In this document: one piece after another, positions 1 to 6,889 of the stretch
Layout: each line of letters begins with the position of its first letter
Position numbering within the stretch: the stretch's first letter is position 1
Assembly: GCA_023485745.1 (NCBI GenBank)
Contig: JAMCZL010000001.1
Location: 1 to 7,472 of the forward strand
Direction of reading: 5' to 3'
DNA from: Candidatus Martarchaeota archaeon
GTDB taxonomy: Archaea > Micrarchaeota > Micrarchaeia > Micrarchaeales > Micrarchaeaceae
Length of the DNA stretch: 7,472 nt
Notes under the pieces: model-generated
Seen by the model: the letters and a program-made list of their open reading frames with translations, nothing else
What the model was told of the DNA's origin: nothing
The model's database searches: none
Position numbers and translations under genes: made by a program

Positions 1-1
1 C

Positions 2-1195
2 GGCGGCACCATAGTATCGCTTGGAAAGGGCGACTTCATAAACATAATGGACCTGTCCGGAATGAAGCCCCTGGACAGGACCAAGCAGATAATAACATCC
101 TTCGAAATACTTACAGACATATCGCTTTACCCGGAGCAGAAAAGGCTTACCGAGGAAGCAATAGAGCAGGCATATGTAAATGCAGGATTCAACCTTTCCG
201 AGAAGGCGCCTGAAGAAAAGGAGGCCCCTACGATAAAGGACGCGATATCGCTTATGGAGGAGCACCTCCAGGACGGCACATACGAATACCCGGCGGAGCT
301 TGAAAACGCAATATACAGGCTGAGGCAATTTGCCAGGGAGGGCGAAGACTACTTTGCTAGGAAGAGCACAATAAACCTTGGCAAGATAGCCGAATCCGGG
401 CTGGTGGACATAGACCTGTCCAACCTGCCTGACGAGAGGTTCAGGGCTCTCGCAGCTCTTTTCATCCTGCAGACGCTCAAGGAGCGCATGAGAATCGAGG
501 GATGGAGCGAGACAAAGGGGCTCAAGACAATAGTGGTGCTAGACGAGGCGTGGAAGGTCGCAAGCGATGAGAAGAGCGACGCAATAATGATAGTCAGGGA
601 GGGCAGGAAATACCAGTTCGGCCTTATAGTGGCATCGCAAAATCCTACGGACATAAACGAGGCCATATTTTCAAACGTAGGGACCACATTCATGCTCAGG
701 ATAAAGTTCGAGAAGTTCCTCAACTACCTGCAGGGCTCGCTCAACTTCTCGCAGTTCATACGCTCAGAGATATCAAAGTTCGGGGTAGGGCAGGCTGCAG
801 TCGACATGGCATTCCAGACCGCAATGCGGTTCCCGGACATATTCGTGCTTGAGAAGATACGCGGAGAAGAGCCGCTGTATGTATACACGCTTGACATATC
901 TGACGTGCTGACACAGAGCGAACTCTCTGCAGGTCTCATACAGAAAGACTACCAGTTCGAAGGGGACGAGCTCAAGAACAAGTTCATAAACTACAACATA
1001 AGCAGCGACGTGATAAACGCCGTGTTTGCAGACCTGGATTCAAAGGCCAGGAACTCGAAGATGCTCGACTTTGTCTCCCTGCTCCGGTCAAACGGCGTAT
1101 CTGCTCAGGACATAGTCTCTTTCATGAAGAGCCTCAGCATAGAGGACATGCTGATATCAAGGATCATGCAGTCTACGGGCGGTATGAATGGCTAA
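2..1195 (+). CDS. HerA/VirB4-like P-loop ATPase, C-terminal part (5' end outside window)
   Basis: The reading frame is open to the left edge, so the true start and the Walker A P-loop lie upstream; the in-frame ATG at 47 is not the start. The 397 visible residues carry the second half of a RecA-like motor of the FtsK-HerA-VirB4 group. Walker B is TIVVLDEAWK (bases 527-556), with the acidic pair Asp-Glu at 542-547. About 14 residues later comes REGRKYQFGLIVASQNP (596-646), the arginine-containing stretch and polar SQ motif seen in HerA and VirB4 proteins. Between the left edge and Walker B is a helical insertion of about 170 residues rich in charged residues. After the motor core comes a helical tail (roughly 968-1171) that resembles the product of the next gene. 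The family hydrolyses ATP to move DNA or drive secretion at the membrane. Which of these it does here cannot be told. The DEAW form of Walker B is VirB4-like, while the REGRK segment is HerA-like. Confidence 0.85.
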   Translation, partial: GGTIVSLGKGDFINIMDLSGMKPLDRTKQIITSFEILTDISLYPEQKRLTEEAIEQAYVNAGFNLSEKAPEEKEAPTIKDAISLMEEHLQDGTYEYPAELENAIYRLRQFAREGEDYFARKSTINLGKIAESGLVDIDLSNLPDERFRALAALFILQTLKERMRIEGWSETKGLKTIVVLDEAWKVASDEKSDAIMIVREGRKYQFGLIVASQNPTDINEAIFSNVGTTFMLRIKFEKFLNYLQGSLNFSQFIRSEISKFGVGQAAVDMAFQTAMRFPDIFVLEKIRGEEPLYVYTLDISDVLTQSELSAGLIQKDYQFEGDELKNKFINYNISSDVINAVFADLDSKARNSKMLDFVSLLRSNGVSAQDIVSFMKSLSIEDMLISRIMQSTGGMNG

Positions 1196-1499
1196 CACCG
1201 AGACCTTTACGTTGACCAGGCCTGAGCTAAGGAGGCTTCTAATAGCCTACAACGTAGACGAAAAGAACATAGAAAAGCTTTTTGCCGAGATGGAGAAAGC
1301 GCACAGGCACATAAACATAGTTTCGTTCATAGGCATGCTGGAAAAGACGAACCTGGGCAGGTCAGCGATAAGCCACATAATGCGCAGGTTCGGGATGGAC
1401 GACGTGGCCATAAAGAACGCATTCGAAATGGTCGACGAGCAGAAGGTTATGGCAGAGTCCGGAAGGCTTTATTCCGCGTCAGTGGACTTCGGTCAGTAA
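1188..1499 (+). CDS. Small helical protein, paralogue of the ATPase C-terminal tail
   Basis: This is a 103-residue soluble protein, predicted almost entirely alpha-helical, with no membrane segment, cysteine or signal peptide. Its ATG overlaps the end of the ATPase gene by 8 bases, so the two are almost certainly co-transcribed and probably translationally coupled. Residues 13-80 align without gaps to the last part of the ATPase (bases 968-1171). I count 15 identities in 68 positions, including EL, I, YN, I, FA, R, F, L, I, M, D and I, and most other hydrophobic positions are conservatively exchanged. This suggests a duplicated helical module, which may bind the ATPase or the same partner that the ATPase tail binds. 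The last 20 residues (after MVDEQKV) have no counterpart. I do not recognise a named family. Confidence 0.85.
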   Translation: MANTETFTLTRPELRRLLIAYNVDEKNIEKLFAEMEKAHRHINIVSFIGMLEKTNLGRSAISHIMRRFGMDDVAIKNAFEMVDEQKVMAESGRLYSASVDFGQ

Positions 1500-1510
1500 A
1501 AGTTGGTAAA

Positions 1511-1927
1511 ATGCAGAAGGAAGAAAGATGCATACTGTGCGGCGCGGCAAGACCGGGCCTGGCCGTAAGGGAAGACTTCGTCATAGGCTCCATACGGTGG
1601 TTCAAGAGGAATGTTACGCACAACGAGAAGGGCTACTCCATAGTAGTGTGCAGGGAATGCTATCCAAAATACAAGAAGGCCCTGGCTTCATACAGGCGCA
1701 AGCAGGTCGCATACGTGGCAATCGGCATAATATTCATGGCGCTGCTGATAGTGCTTTCACAGGACAAATTCCTTGCGGCATTGTCTGGCATAGCCATAGT
1801 CGCTTTCATGTACCTGCTCTCGCTGCTCAGTTACATGCCATCAGTTTCAATACCAGAAAGCGCCCATGCTGCAGCAGAAAATGTCAAAAAGCGCGCTCCG
1901 CGCCGCAAAGGCAGAATCGCACGCTAA
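1511..1927 (+). CDS. Zinc-ribbon protein with a two-helix membrane hairpin
   Basis: The protein has 138 residues. The N-terminal part has two CxxC knuckles, Cys7-Cys10 (CILC) and Cys47-Cys50 (CREC), spaced as in a zinc ribbon with a long 36-residue loop. Two hydrophobic segments follow at about residues 67-83 and 87-107, separated by a very short SQDK turn, so they form a hairpin. The C-terminal 30 residues are strongly basic (KKRAPRRKGR), which by the positive-inside rule puts both ends in the cytoplasm. The gene lies 11 bases after the preceding stop and looks part of the same transcript; a ribosome site is weak (GGT at 1505-1507). The role is unknown. A membrane anchor or adaptor for the neighbouring ATPase is plausible. 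Small two-helix membrane proteins also occur in archaeal DNA-transfer systems of the Ced/Ted kind, but the zinc ribbon is not typical of those, so this is only a comparison. Confidence 0.8.
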   Translation: MQKEERCILCGAARPGLAVREDFVIGSIRWFKRNVTHNEKGYSIVVCRECYPKYKKALASYRRKQVAYVAIGIIFMALLIVLSQDKFLAALSGIAIVAFMYLLSLLSYMPSVSIPESAHAAAENVKKRAPRRKGRIAR

Positions 1928-1951
1928 TGCGTCAAATCCATCCAACAGAAT

Positions 1952-1981
1952 GATTTTAATTGATTCGTGATAATAATATAA
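1952..1981 (+). promoter_or_regulatory. Probable archaeal promoter, leaderless start at 1982
   Basis: The 54 bases between the stop at 1927 and the ATG at 1982 form the largest gap in the plus-strand cluster and are AT-rich. ATTTTAAT at 1953-1960 is centred about 26 bases before the ATG, the spacing expected if transcription starts at the ATG itself. An in-frame TAA (1979-1981) directly precedes this ATG and no ribosome site is visible, both consistent with a leaderless mRNA. A second AT-rich stretch, TAATAATATA at 1971-1980, could be an alternative TATA box but would place the start near 2001, inside the gene. Confidence 0.5.
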
Positions 1982-2725
1982 ATGTCAAGTGGTGCAATGG
2001 CTGAAGATACCGGCATAGTAGAACCAAAGGCCGCGGGGTTTATAATCAAGGGCAGGCTGGCGGGCAGCTTCTCCGCAATAGCAAGCCGGCTTTCGACGCT
2101 GCAGATGTTCTCGATAAAAGTAAACCCTGACAGCGTTGTAATGCTTACTGTGGAAAGCAGGGACATGCAGAAAAACCCCTTCCTATTCTTCATATTCACG
2201 TTCAAGGCAGACGAGATAGAAGTAAGGTACACAATACCTCTTGACTCGAGCGAGAAAATGCGCAAGCTCTACATAATAAAGAACCTGCTGAGCGTCCTTT
2301 CACTGATAGCTGACCTGTACCAGCCGGACCAGTCGGCCCTTTACCAGCTTACCGACTCTATAATAGACGACGTGCTCAATTCCCTTTCGCAGAGCTACAG
2401 CTCCCTTTTCAACAGCTACGATTCACTATTCAACGAATACAGGGAGCTTAAAAGGCTCAATATAGAGCTGTCCAACTCAAACAAAAACCTTACGGCGCAG
2501 GCCACGCAGCTTTCAAGCGAGAACAACGAGCTGAAGGCAAGGCTTGAGTCGCTGGAGAAGTATTCGGACGAATCGCTCATGGTTATGGTGGAGGACTGGC
2601 TCGAGGCGCACAGCAACACAATAGACATATCTGAATTCGCGCGGACCTACAAGCTTACCATACCGCGGATAGAGCAGTTGCTCAACAAGATGGTTACGCT
2701 GGGCTATGTGGAGCTTAAGGGATAG
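1982..2725 (+). CDS. Coiled-coil protein with C-terminal winged-helix-like domain
   Basis: The protein has 247 residues and no membrane segment or cysteine. Three parts can be seen. Residues about 13-115 form an alpha/beta domain I do not recognise, with beta-like stretches such as SVVMLTVES and FLFFIFTFKADEIEVRYTI. Residues about 133-195 show a heptad-like pattern of Leu and Tyr with many Ser, Asn and Glu (FNEYRELKRLN, LSSENNELKARLESL), typical of a coiled coil. Residues about 198-247 look like a small winged helix: WLEAHSNTIDISEFARTYK, then a recognition-type helix IPRIEQLLNKMVTLGYVE. ATG 1982 is the first possible start because TAA immediately precedes it; ATG 1997 is an alternative. The protein is likely cytoplasmic and oligomeric. 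The winged helix could bind DNA, as in a regulator or DNA-tethering adaptor, or mediate protein contacts. Its place in the cluster favours an adaptor, but this is inference. Confidence 0.85.
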   Translation: MSSGAMAEDTGIVEPKAAGFIIKGRLAGSFSAIASRLSTLQMFSIKVNPDSVVMLTVESRDMQKNPFLFFIFTFKADEIEVRYTIPLDSSEKMRKLYIIKNLLSVLSLIADLYQPDQSALYQLTDSIIDDVLNSLSQSYSSLFNSYDSLFNEYRELKRLNIELSNSNKNLTAQATQLSSENNELKARLESLEKYSDESLMVMVEDWLEAHSNTIDISEFARTYKLTIPRIEQLLNKMVTLGYVELKG

Positions 2726-2727
2726 AG

Positions 2728-2883
2728 ATGCAGCAGACACGCTACGTGATGAGGATAAACAAGCGTCTCAGGTACATACGCGTATACAACATTGTGAAAA
2801 AGGTAAGCAGCAAGCAAAATCCCCTAACAAAAGTATTCATGAAGGTGTTCGGCGGAAAAAAGGGCGACAATGGGGAAGCATAA
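2728..2883 (+). CDS. Very basic 51-residue microprotein
   Basis: This short reading frame starts with ATG 2 bases after the TAG at 2723-2725 and ends with TAA at 2881-2883. The product begins MQQTRYVMRINKRLRYIRVY and has 13 Lys/Arg against only two acidic residues, both near the C-terminus (FGGKKGDNGEA). It has no cysteine and no clear membrane segment. Support for coding: the very short gap to the previous gene, a possible ribosome site (GGAG at 2710-2713 or AGGGAT at 2718-2723), ATA and AGG codons like the neighbours, and the fact that it fills the 179-base interval between two well-supported genes that would otherwise be empty in a very compact region. The charge suggests binding to nucleic acid or acidic membrane lipid. 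I recognise no family. Confidence 0.6.
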   Translation: MQQTRYVMRINKRLRYIRVYNIVKKVSSKQNPLTKVFMKVFGGKKGDNGEA

Positions 2884-2904
2884 GTATTAAAACGGTAATG
2901 CGAA

Positions 2905-5262
2905 GTGGCTAAAGCAAAAAAACTGGCGATAATCGCAGTGATAGCGGTCGTGGTTCTTGTAGTCATATTTGCGCTTATCGGAGAATACCTGAAAAGCGCC
3001 TACAGCTCAATTCCAACACCAACGAGCACAAAGGCTCCGCCAACATCGCTGTATTCCGGCATGGTCTCGCAGCAGCTTCTATTCTACCGCAACGGCCAGT
3101 ACATTGTGCCATATGCCCTTATGTCGTTCCTTTCGTCTAATTCCCCGAAAGTATACTTCAATGCCAGCCTGCTATTAAATCCTCCGCCATCCAAAATCTA
3201 CCTGTTGAACTATTCAAGCTGCTATGACTGCGGCAACCTGGCCGCGTTCGAAGGCGACCTAAGCGGCTATCTCGGGAAATACAACATAAGCGGCTACAAC
3301 AACATATCTCTCGTATCGCAGCCTACCCTCTTAGGCATAAAGAACAATTCAATACTTATCATACCTACTGGCCTCATGCCCACGTTCATGCTCGGCAACG
3401 TAAACGGCACAAACACAACCTACGTGCAGGCCCTTCTTAACAAAGGCGTGAGCATAATATATATAGGGCAATCATTTTCGAGCCTGCTGCTGCCTAACGG
3501 GATAGTGATACCAAATTCCAACATACCTCCATTCCTGGTTACGAGCCCGACTTCGCCCAGCAACAACTATGCAGGATTCCACTTTACCAACCAGACATTC
3601 GCATTCGATGCCGGCAGCAGATACGGGCCAATATCCTACGAGAACAAATACAATGGCTCTATAGTCGCGTTTTCCAACTACCTTAATACATGGCCATCCG
3701 AGTCGGATGCCGCGTACGATGTTGCCAGGGCCGTGGCAGAAAGCTTCTGGCTTCAAAGGTATCTCAATGCTTCATATAGCACCGCTGCAAATCCCTACGT
3801 GAGCACCTCTGGAAAGGCCGGCCTCATATTCAACAGTTCAACAGTACCTTTCAGCCAGGCAAACATCAACAAGCTAAACAGCGGCGCACTGAGGATAGTG
3901 GTGTCAAACAGCAGAAATTATTCCATATCAGACAATAGCAGGTACATCTACCTTACATACAAGCCGGACTACTCTATAAACGGCACGCTGTCGATACCGG
4001 CAAGCACACTGCCCGGCAGTTCATTCGAAGCCGCCATAGTCATATTCACGCACTCGGCGGTGCCAGTGGGCGTGCAGCCGCATATAACCATATACAACAC
4101 CACGACATACTCTGCAATACGCACCATAGAGCTCAAATATGCGAATGTGGCCGGAAACTTTTCGTTCCTGCAGTTCCTGAGACCAAACGTAGGGCCGGGG
4201 GACTATATAGCCGAAGTGCAAAGCTTCTCCGGCAGCGTGTATTCGGCGTCGCTGTTTTCTGTTCCGCCAATAAACATTGCCCTGACGCGCTCCAACTTTA
4301 CAAACAACAATTACATATTCAGCTTGACCAGCCAGGGCGCCCCCCTTTCCGGCATACCTTATACTATATACCTGGACGGAATATACCCCGAGAACGGCAC
4401 AATACAGAATGGCACCATATCGTATTTGCTTCCGCGCGGCACGCAGCAGTTCTACGGAAACCTGAATTTCAGGATTGAAATGCTCGCAACTAATTTCACA
4501 TACACCGCCGTGCATCCCTCACCAACCATATCTATACCCTCCGAATACGTCGAAATAGCGGTAGTTGCAATAATCGTGCTGCTCCTTGTAACCCTGGTGC
4601 GTGCGCCGAACAGGGACGAGTTCTACATAGATGTGCCAAACCTGCCAAAGCATCCCTCCACCCCGATAAAGATAAAGGAGAACGAAGTCCTGCTAGCGTT
4701 CGACAAGCTCAACTCTTACTACCACTGGAGATATATGCCGCTGTCCAGGAACGAGGTCAAGCTCGCAATATCCAGCAACATACGTGTAAACAGCATGCCA
4801 GTAAACCTGACGCTCAGCAACGTTGAGGTAATACTGGACGAATTGGTATCGCACGGCGACATAGTAGAGATGAACGAGTTCTACGCCCCGAAATACTGGA
4901 TAACCCAGAGCGGGCACGACATAGAATACCTTACCGTGTTTAAGCTGCTTAGGCTTTTCATGATATCTCATGCGTTCGTGTTTACAGATCTCGATGCCAG
5001 CCCCGTAGCTGACATGGTCGTAGCCCTGCAGGGGGAGAAGCGCTACATAGTCATATACTCGCAAACCAGCAAGTTCAAGAACGTACCGGTCTACGCCAAT
5101 TCTAAGACATACGTAGCGTTCATAAACTCAGACAGGCTCACCGAATTCAAGGACAGGCTATACGGCACGCCTTCTCCTGGAAACGAGCAGTTCAAGCTTT
5201 ATCTGGCTTCAGGCATGATAAAGCTAGTAGATGCCAACAATCCGGACGAGATACTCTCCTAG
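2905..5262 (+). CDS. Large N-glycosylated surface protein with two membrane segments and a cytoplasmic tail
   Basis: The start is GTG at 2905, since TAA lies in frame at 2896-2898 and this is the only start before the first hydrophobic segment. The protein has 785 residues. Residues 7-26 form a signal anchor after a lysine-rich N-terminus. Residues 27-548 are a Ser/Thr/Asn-rich ectodomain with 19 N-X-S/T sequons by my count. It holds a stretch (about 150-200) resembling a Rossmann/GATase-like fold (ILIIPTG, LLNKGVSIIYIG), one CxxC pair (Cys106, Cys109, the only cysteines) and two beta-sandwich-like regions (about 370-455 and 456-545). A second membrane segment is at 547-566. The tail (567-785) has a winged-helix-like part (about 592-665) and a region (about 668-753) recalling a degenerate PD-(D/E)XK nuclease fold. 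Both termini should face the cytoplasm side of their membrane segments, giving a bridge from cell surface to cytosol. The gene starts 21 bases after the microprotein gene. It could be a receptor, scaffold or surface component of the cluster; the exact role is unknown. Confidence 0.85.
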   Translation: MAKAKKLAIIAVIAVVVLVVIFALIGEYLKSAYSSIPTPTSTKAPPTSLYSGMVSQQLLFYRNGQYIVPYALMSFLSSNSPKVYFNASLLLNPPPSKIYLLNYSSCYDCGNLAAFEGDLSGYLGKYNISGYNNISLVSQPTLLGIKNNSILIIPTGLMPTFMLGNVNGTNTTYVQALLNKGVSIIYIGQSFSSLLLPNGIVIPNSNIPPFLVTSPTSPSNNYAGFHFTNQTFAFDAGSRYGPISYENKYNGSIVAFSNYLNTWPSESDAAYDVARAVAESFWLQRYLNASYSTAANPYVSTSGKAGLIFNSSTVPFSQANINKLNSGALRIVVSNSRNYSISDNSRYIYLTYKPDYSINGTLSIPASTLPGSSFEAAIVIFTHSAVPVGVQPHITIYNTTTYSAIRTIELKYANVAGNFSFLQFLRPNVGPGDYIAEVQSFSGSVYSASLFSVPPINIALTRSNFTNNNYIFSLTSQGAPLSGIPYTIYLDGIYPENGTIQNGTISYLLPRGTQQFYGNLNFRIEMLATNFTYTAVHPSPTISIPSEYVEIAVVAIIVLLLVTLVRAPNRDEFYIDVPNLPKHPSTPIKIKENEVLLAFDKLNSYYHWRYMPLSRNEVKLAISSNIRVNSMPVNLTLSNVEVILDELVSHGDIVEMNEFYAPKYWITQSGHDIEYLTVFKLLRLFMISHAFVFTDLDASPVADMVVALQGEKRYIVIYSQTSKFKNVPVYANSKTYVAFINSDRLTEFKDRLYGTPSPGNEQFKLYLASGMIKLVDANNPDEILS

Positions 5263-5263
5263 G

Positions 5264-6889
5264 CTATTGCCCATCAGCCGAATCGTCCTGTGCACCAGCG
5301 GCCTCCTCTTCTTCATGCGTTTCGCCGCCATCTTCCTTGAGTATATCCTTGTAATGTGAGGACACCAGCGCCGAAAGCTCAGATTCGACCTTGCCTTGGT
5401 CTTCGCCTGTCAATGCGCTCACGTCTTTTGAAAGCTGCTTGGTGTATCTCATTATGGTCTTGTATTTGCCGGCCTCTGTTCCTATCCTCTCCTTGCCCCT
5501 AATATACCGCTGTATGCCCCTGCCGGCGTCCATGAGCGCAAGCTTTATTTCCTCTATTATCTCGTCCTCCTGGGCTATTGATTCCTTTCCTACGCCAGAA
5601 TACGGTATGTGGACCGAAGAAACGTTTACGAATACGCTGACGGGCTGGGTATCAAGGTCGATGCCATACCTCTTCCACTGTATGCTCCTAGCTGCTACGG
5701 TTATAGCGCATCCGCCGCTGTCGAAAAGAAGCGGCACCCTGTTGGCGAATCTGAGTATATTGCCTTCGTACGCGTCCTCCGCGACCTTTTTTCCGGAGTT
5801 CCCGCCGTAGGCCAGTGCCGCCTCGACAACAAAAGGCACCCCTCCTGCAAATATCCCGGGCTTTCTCTCTACAACATACATGTATTCTGGGTTAAGTATG
5901 TTTTTCAGGGCAGTCTTTACTTGCTGCTCGCCTATTGCACTTATCGAAGATGAGTCGGGCGCAATCCACTTGATCTCCTTGAAAGCCTTAACAAGAGCTT
6001 TCGCGTCGTCCCACTTCAGCGACCTTGGCGCCATTTCCAAAACATCCGGCCCAGCAATTTTTCTGATTTCGTCTATCTTGCCCTGCGATACGCGGGAAAG
6101 GCTGTCCATCAAAAATGCTGAAACCTTTCTTGATTCGCTTATCTGCGCCAGCTCCAGAATGTCGTTCACAGACACGCCAAGAGGATGCGGCTTTACCGGC
6201 ACAGGCCTTTTAGGTATGGTGTCGGTTGCCCTCATTAGCAAATTTGCCTTTCCGTTCGGGTCTACGAATTCTATCTGGGCATGTGGATTGGCGAGCGCGG
6301 TCCTTTTCAAGTACTCATAAACACCATGATCGCTGTTTTCGTACTTCACAGCCCCAAATTCACCCTGCACCTCAAGCCCCCGCGGAACCTCGGCATTTGA
6401 CACATCTGTAACAACCGGCTTGTTTGTCATCGTGTCTATATAAACCTTGCACGAATACCCGTCGTCGTTTCCGGTGGAGGATCTCACGGTTACGGGCTTG
6501 CCCGTGGTTATCTGTGAAAACATCGTGCATCCAGCTGCGCCTATGCCTTGCTGGCCTCGCTGCTGCATGTATCTGTGGAACTTTGTGCCAGCCAGTATCG
6601 TAGCCAGGGCCTTTCCAACAAATTTCTTTGGAATGCCCGGGCCGTTATCCAACACCCTTACGAAGTACCTGTCCTCCTCAACCAGTCTGACCTCCACGCT
6701 TATATCCGGCAGTATGCCAGCTTCTTCGCAAGCATCCAAGGAGTTTGTCACGTACTCGTGCACGACCGTGACAAGCGAATGTACAAGGCCCGAGTACCCA
6801 AGCATCTGCTTGTTCTTCTTGAAAAACTCCGCTATCGAATGCTCCTTGAATTCCTTGAATATCGCATCCGCCGAATTGGTTTCTGTCAT
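5264..6889 (-). CDS. top6B: DNA topoisomerase VI subunit B
   Basis: This is the ATPase subunit of type IIB topoisomerase, which with Top6A relaxes and decatenates DNA by ATP-driven double-strand passage. All GHKL (Bergerat) motifs are present. They are the N-box HEYVTNSLDAC (residues 44-54, with Glu45 as the expected general base and Asn49 for Mg), DNGPGIP (81-87), GKALATILAGTKFH (92-105), GQQGIGAAG (112-120) and TGKPV (129-133). Next come the helix-two-turn-helix region (about 235-325) and the transducer domain (about 330-470) with Lys406 in QWKRYG, the likely switch lysine that senses the gamma phosphate. At 541 residues it is close to the short Sulfolobus-type form and ends in an acidic tail (EEEEAAGAQDDSADG), with no room for the Ig-like domain of some methanogen forms. 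The ATG overlaps the KH gene stop (ATGA). Immediately downstream, one base away, is the end of a convergent gene, so top6A is not adjacent. Confidence 0.97.
   Translation of the reverse strand: MTETNSADAIFKEFKEHSIAEFFKKNKQMLGYSGLVHSLVTVVHEYVTNSLDACEEAGILPDISVEVRLVEEDRYFVRVLDNGPGIPKKFVGKALATILAGTKFHRYMQQRGQQGIGAAGCTMFSQITTGKPVTVRSSTGNDDGYSCKVYIDTMTNKPVVTDVSNAEVPRGLEVQGEFGAVKYENSDHGVYEYLKRTALANPHAQIEFVDPNGKANLLMRATDTIPKRPVPVKPHPLGVSVNDILELAQISESRKVSAFLMDSLSRVSQGKIDEIRKIAGPDVLEMAPRSLKWDDAKALVKAFKEIKWIAPDSSSISAIGEQQVKTALKNILNPEYMYVVERKPGIFAGGVPFVVEAALAYGGNSGKKVAEDAYEGNILRFANRVPLLFDSGGCAITVAARSIQWKRYGIDLDTQPVSVFVNVSSVHIPYSGVGKESIAQEDEIIEEIKLALMDAGRGIQRYIRGKERIGTEAGKYKTIMRYTKQLSKDVSALTGEDQGKVESELSALVSSHYKDILKEDGGETHEEEEAAGAQDDSADGQ

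Noticed and set aside
47..1195. ATG at 47 as the start of the ATPase gene
   Set aside because: The frame stays open to the left edge with a VirB4/HerA-like sequence (GGTIVSLGKGDF), and the Walker A motif is missing, so the gene begins outside the window.
1528..1953. Alternative frame overlapping the zinc-ribbon gene
   Set aside because: The overlapping 1511-1927 frame has paired CxxC motifs and a membrane hairpin, while this frame gives a product of irregular composition without domains.
2885..2892. TATTAAAA as a promoter for the surface-protein gene
   Set aside because: A start about 25 bases downstream would fall after the only available GTG start at 2905, so it cannot serve this gene; the string is probably chance AT-richness in a short gap.
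4021..4515. Long antisense frame (164 codons) opposite the surface-protein gene
   Set aside because: It lies wholly inside a better-supported gene with clear topology, its product has low complexity and no recognisable motif, and it arises from the codon bias of the sense strand.
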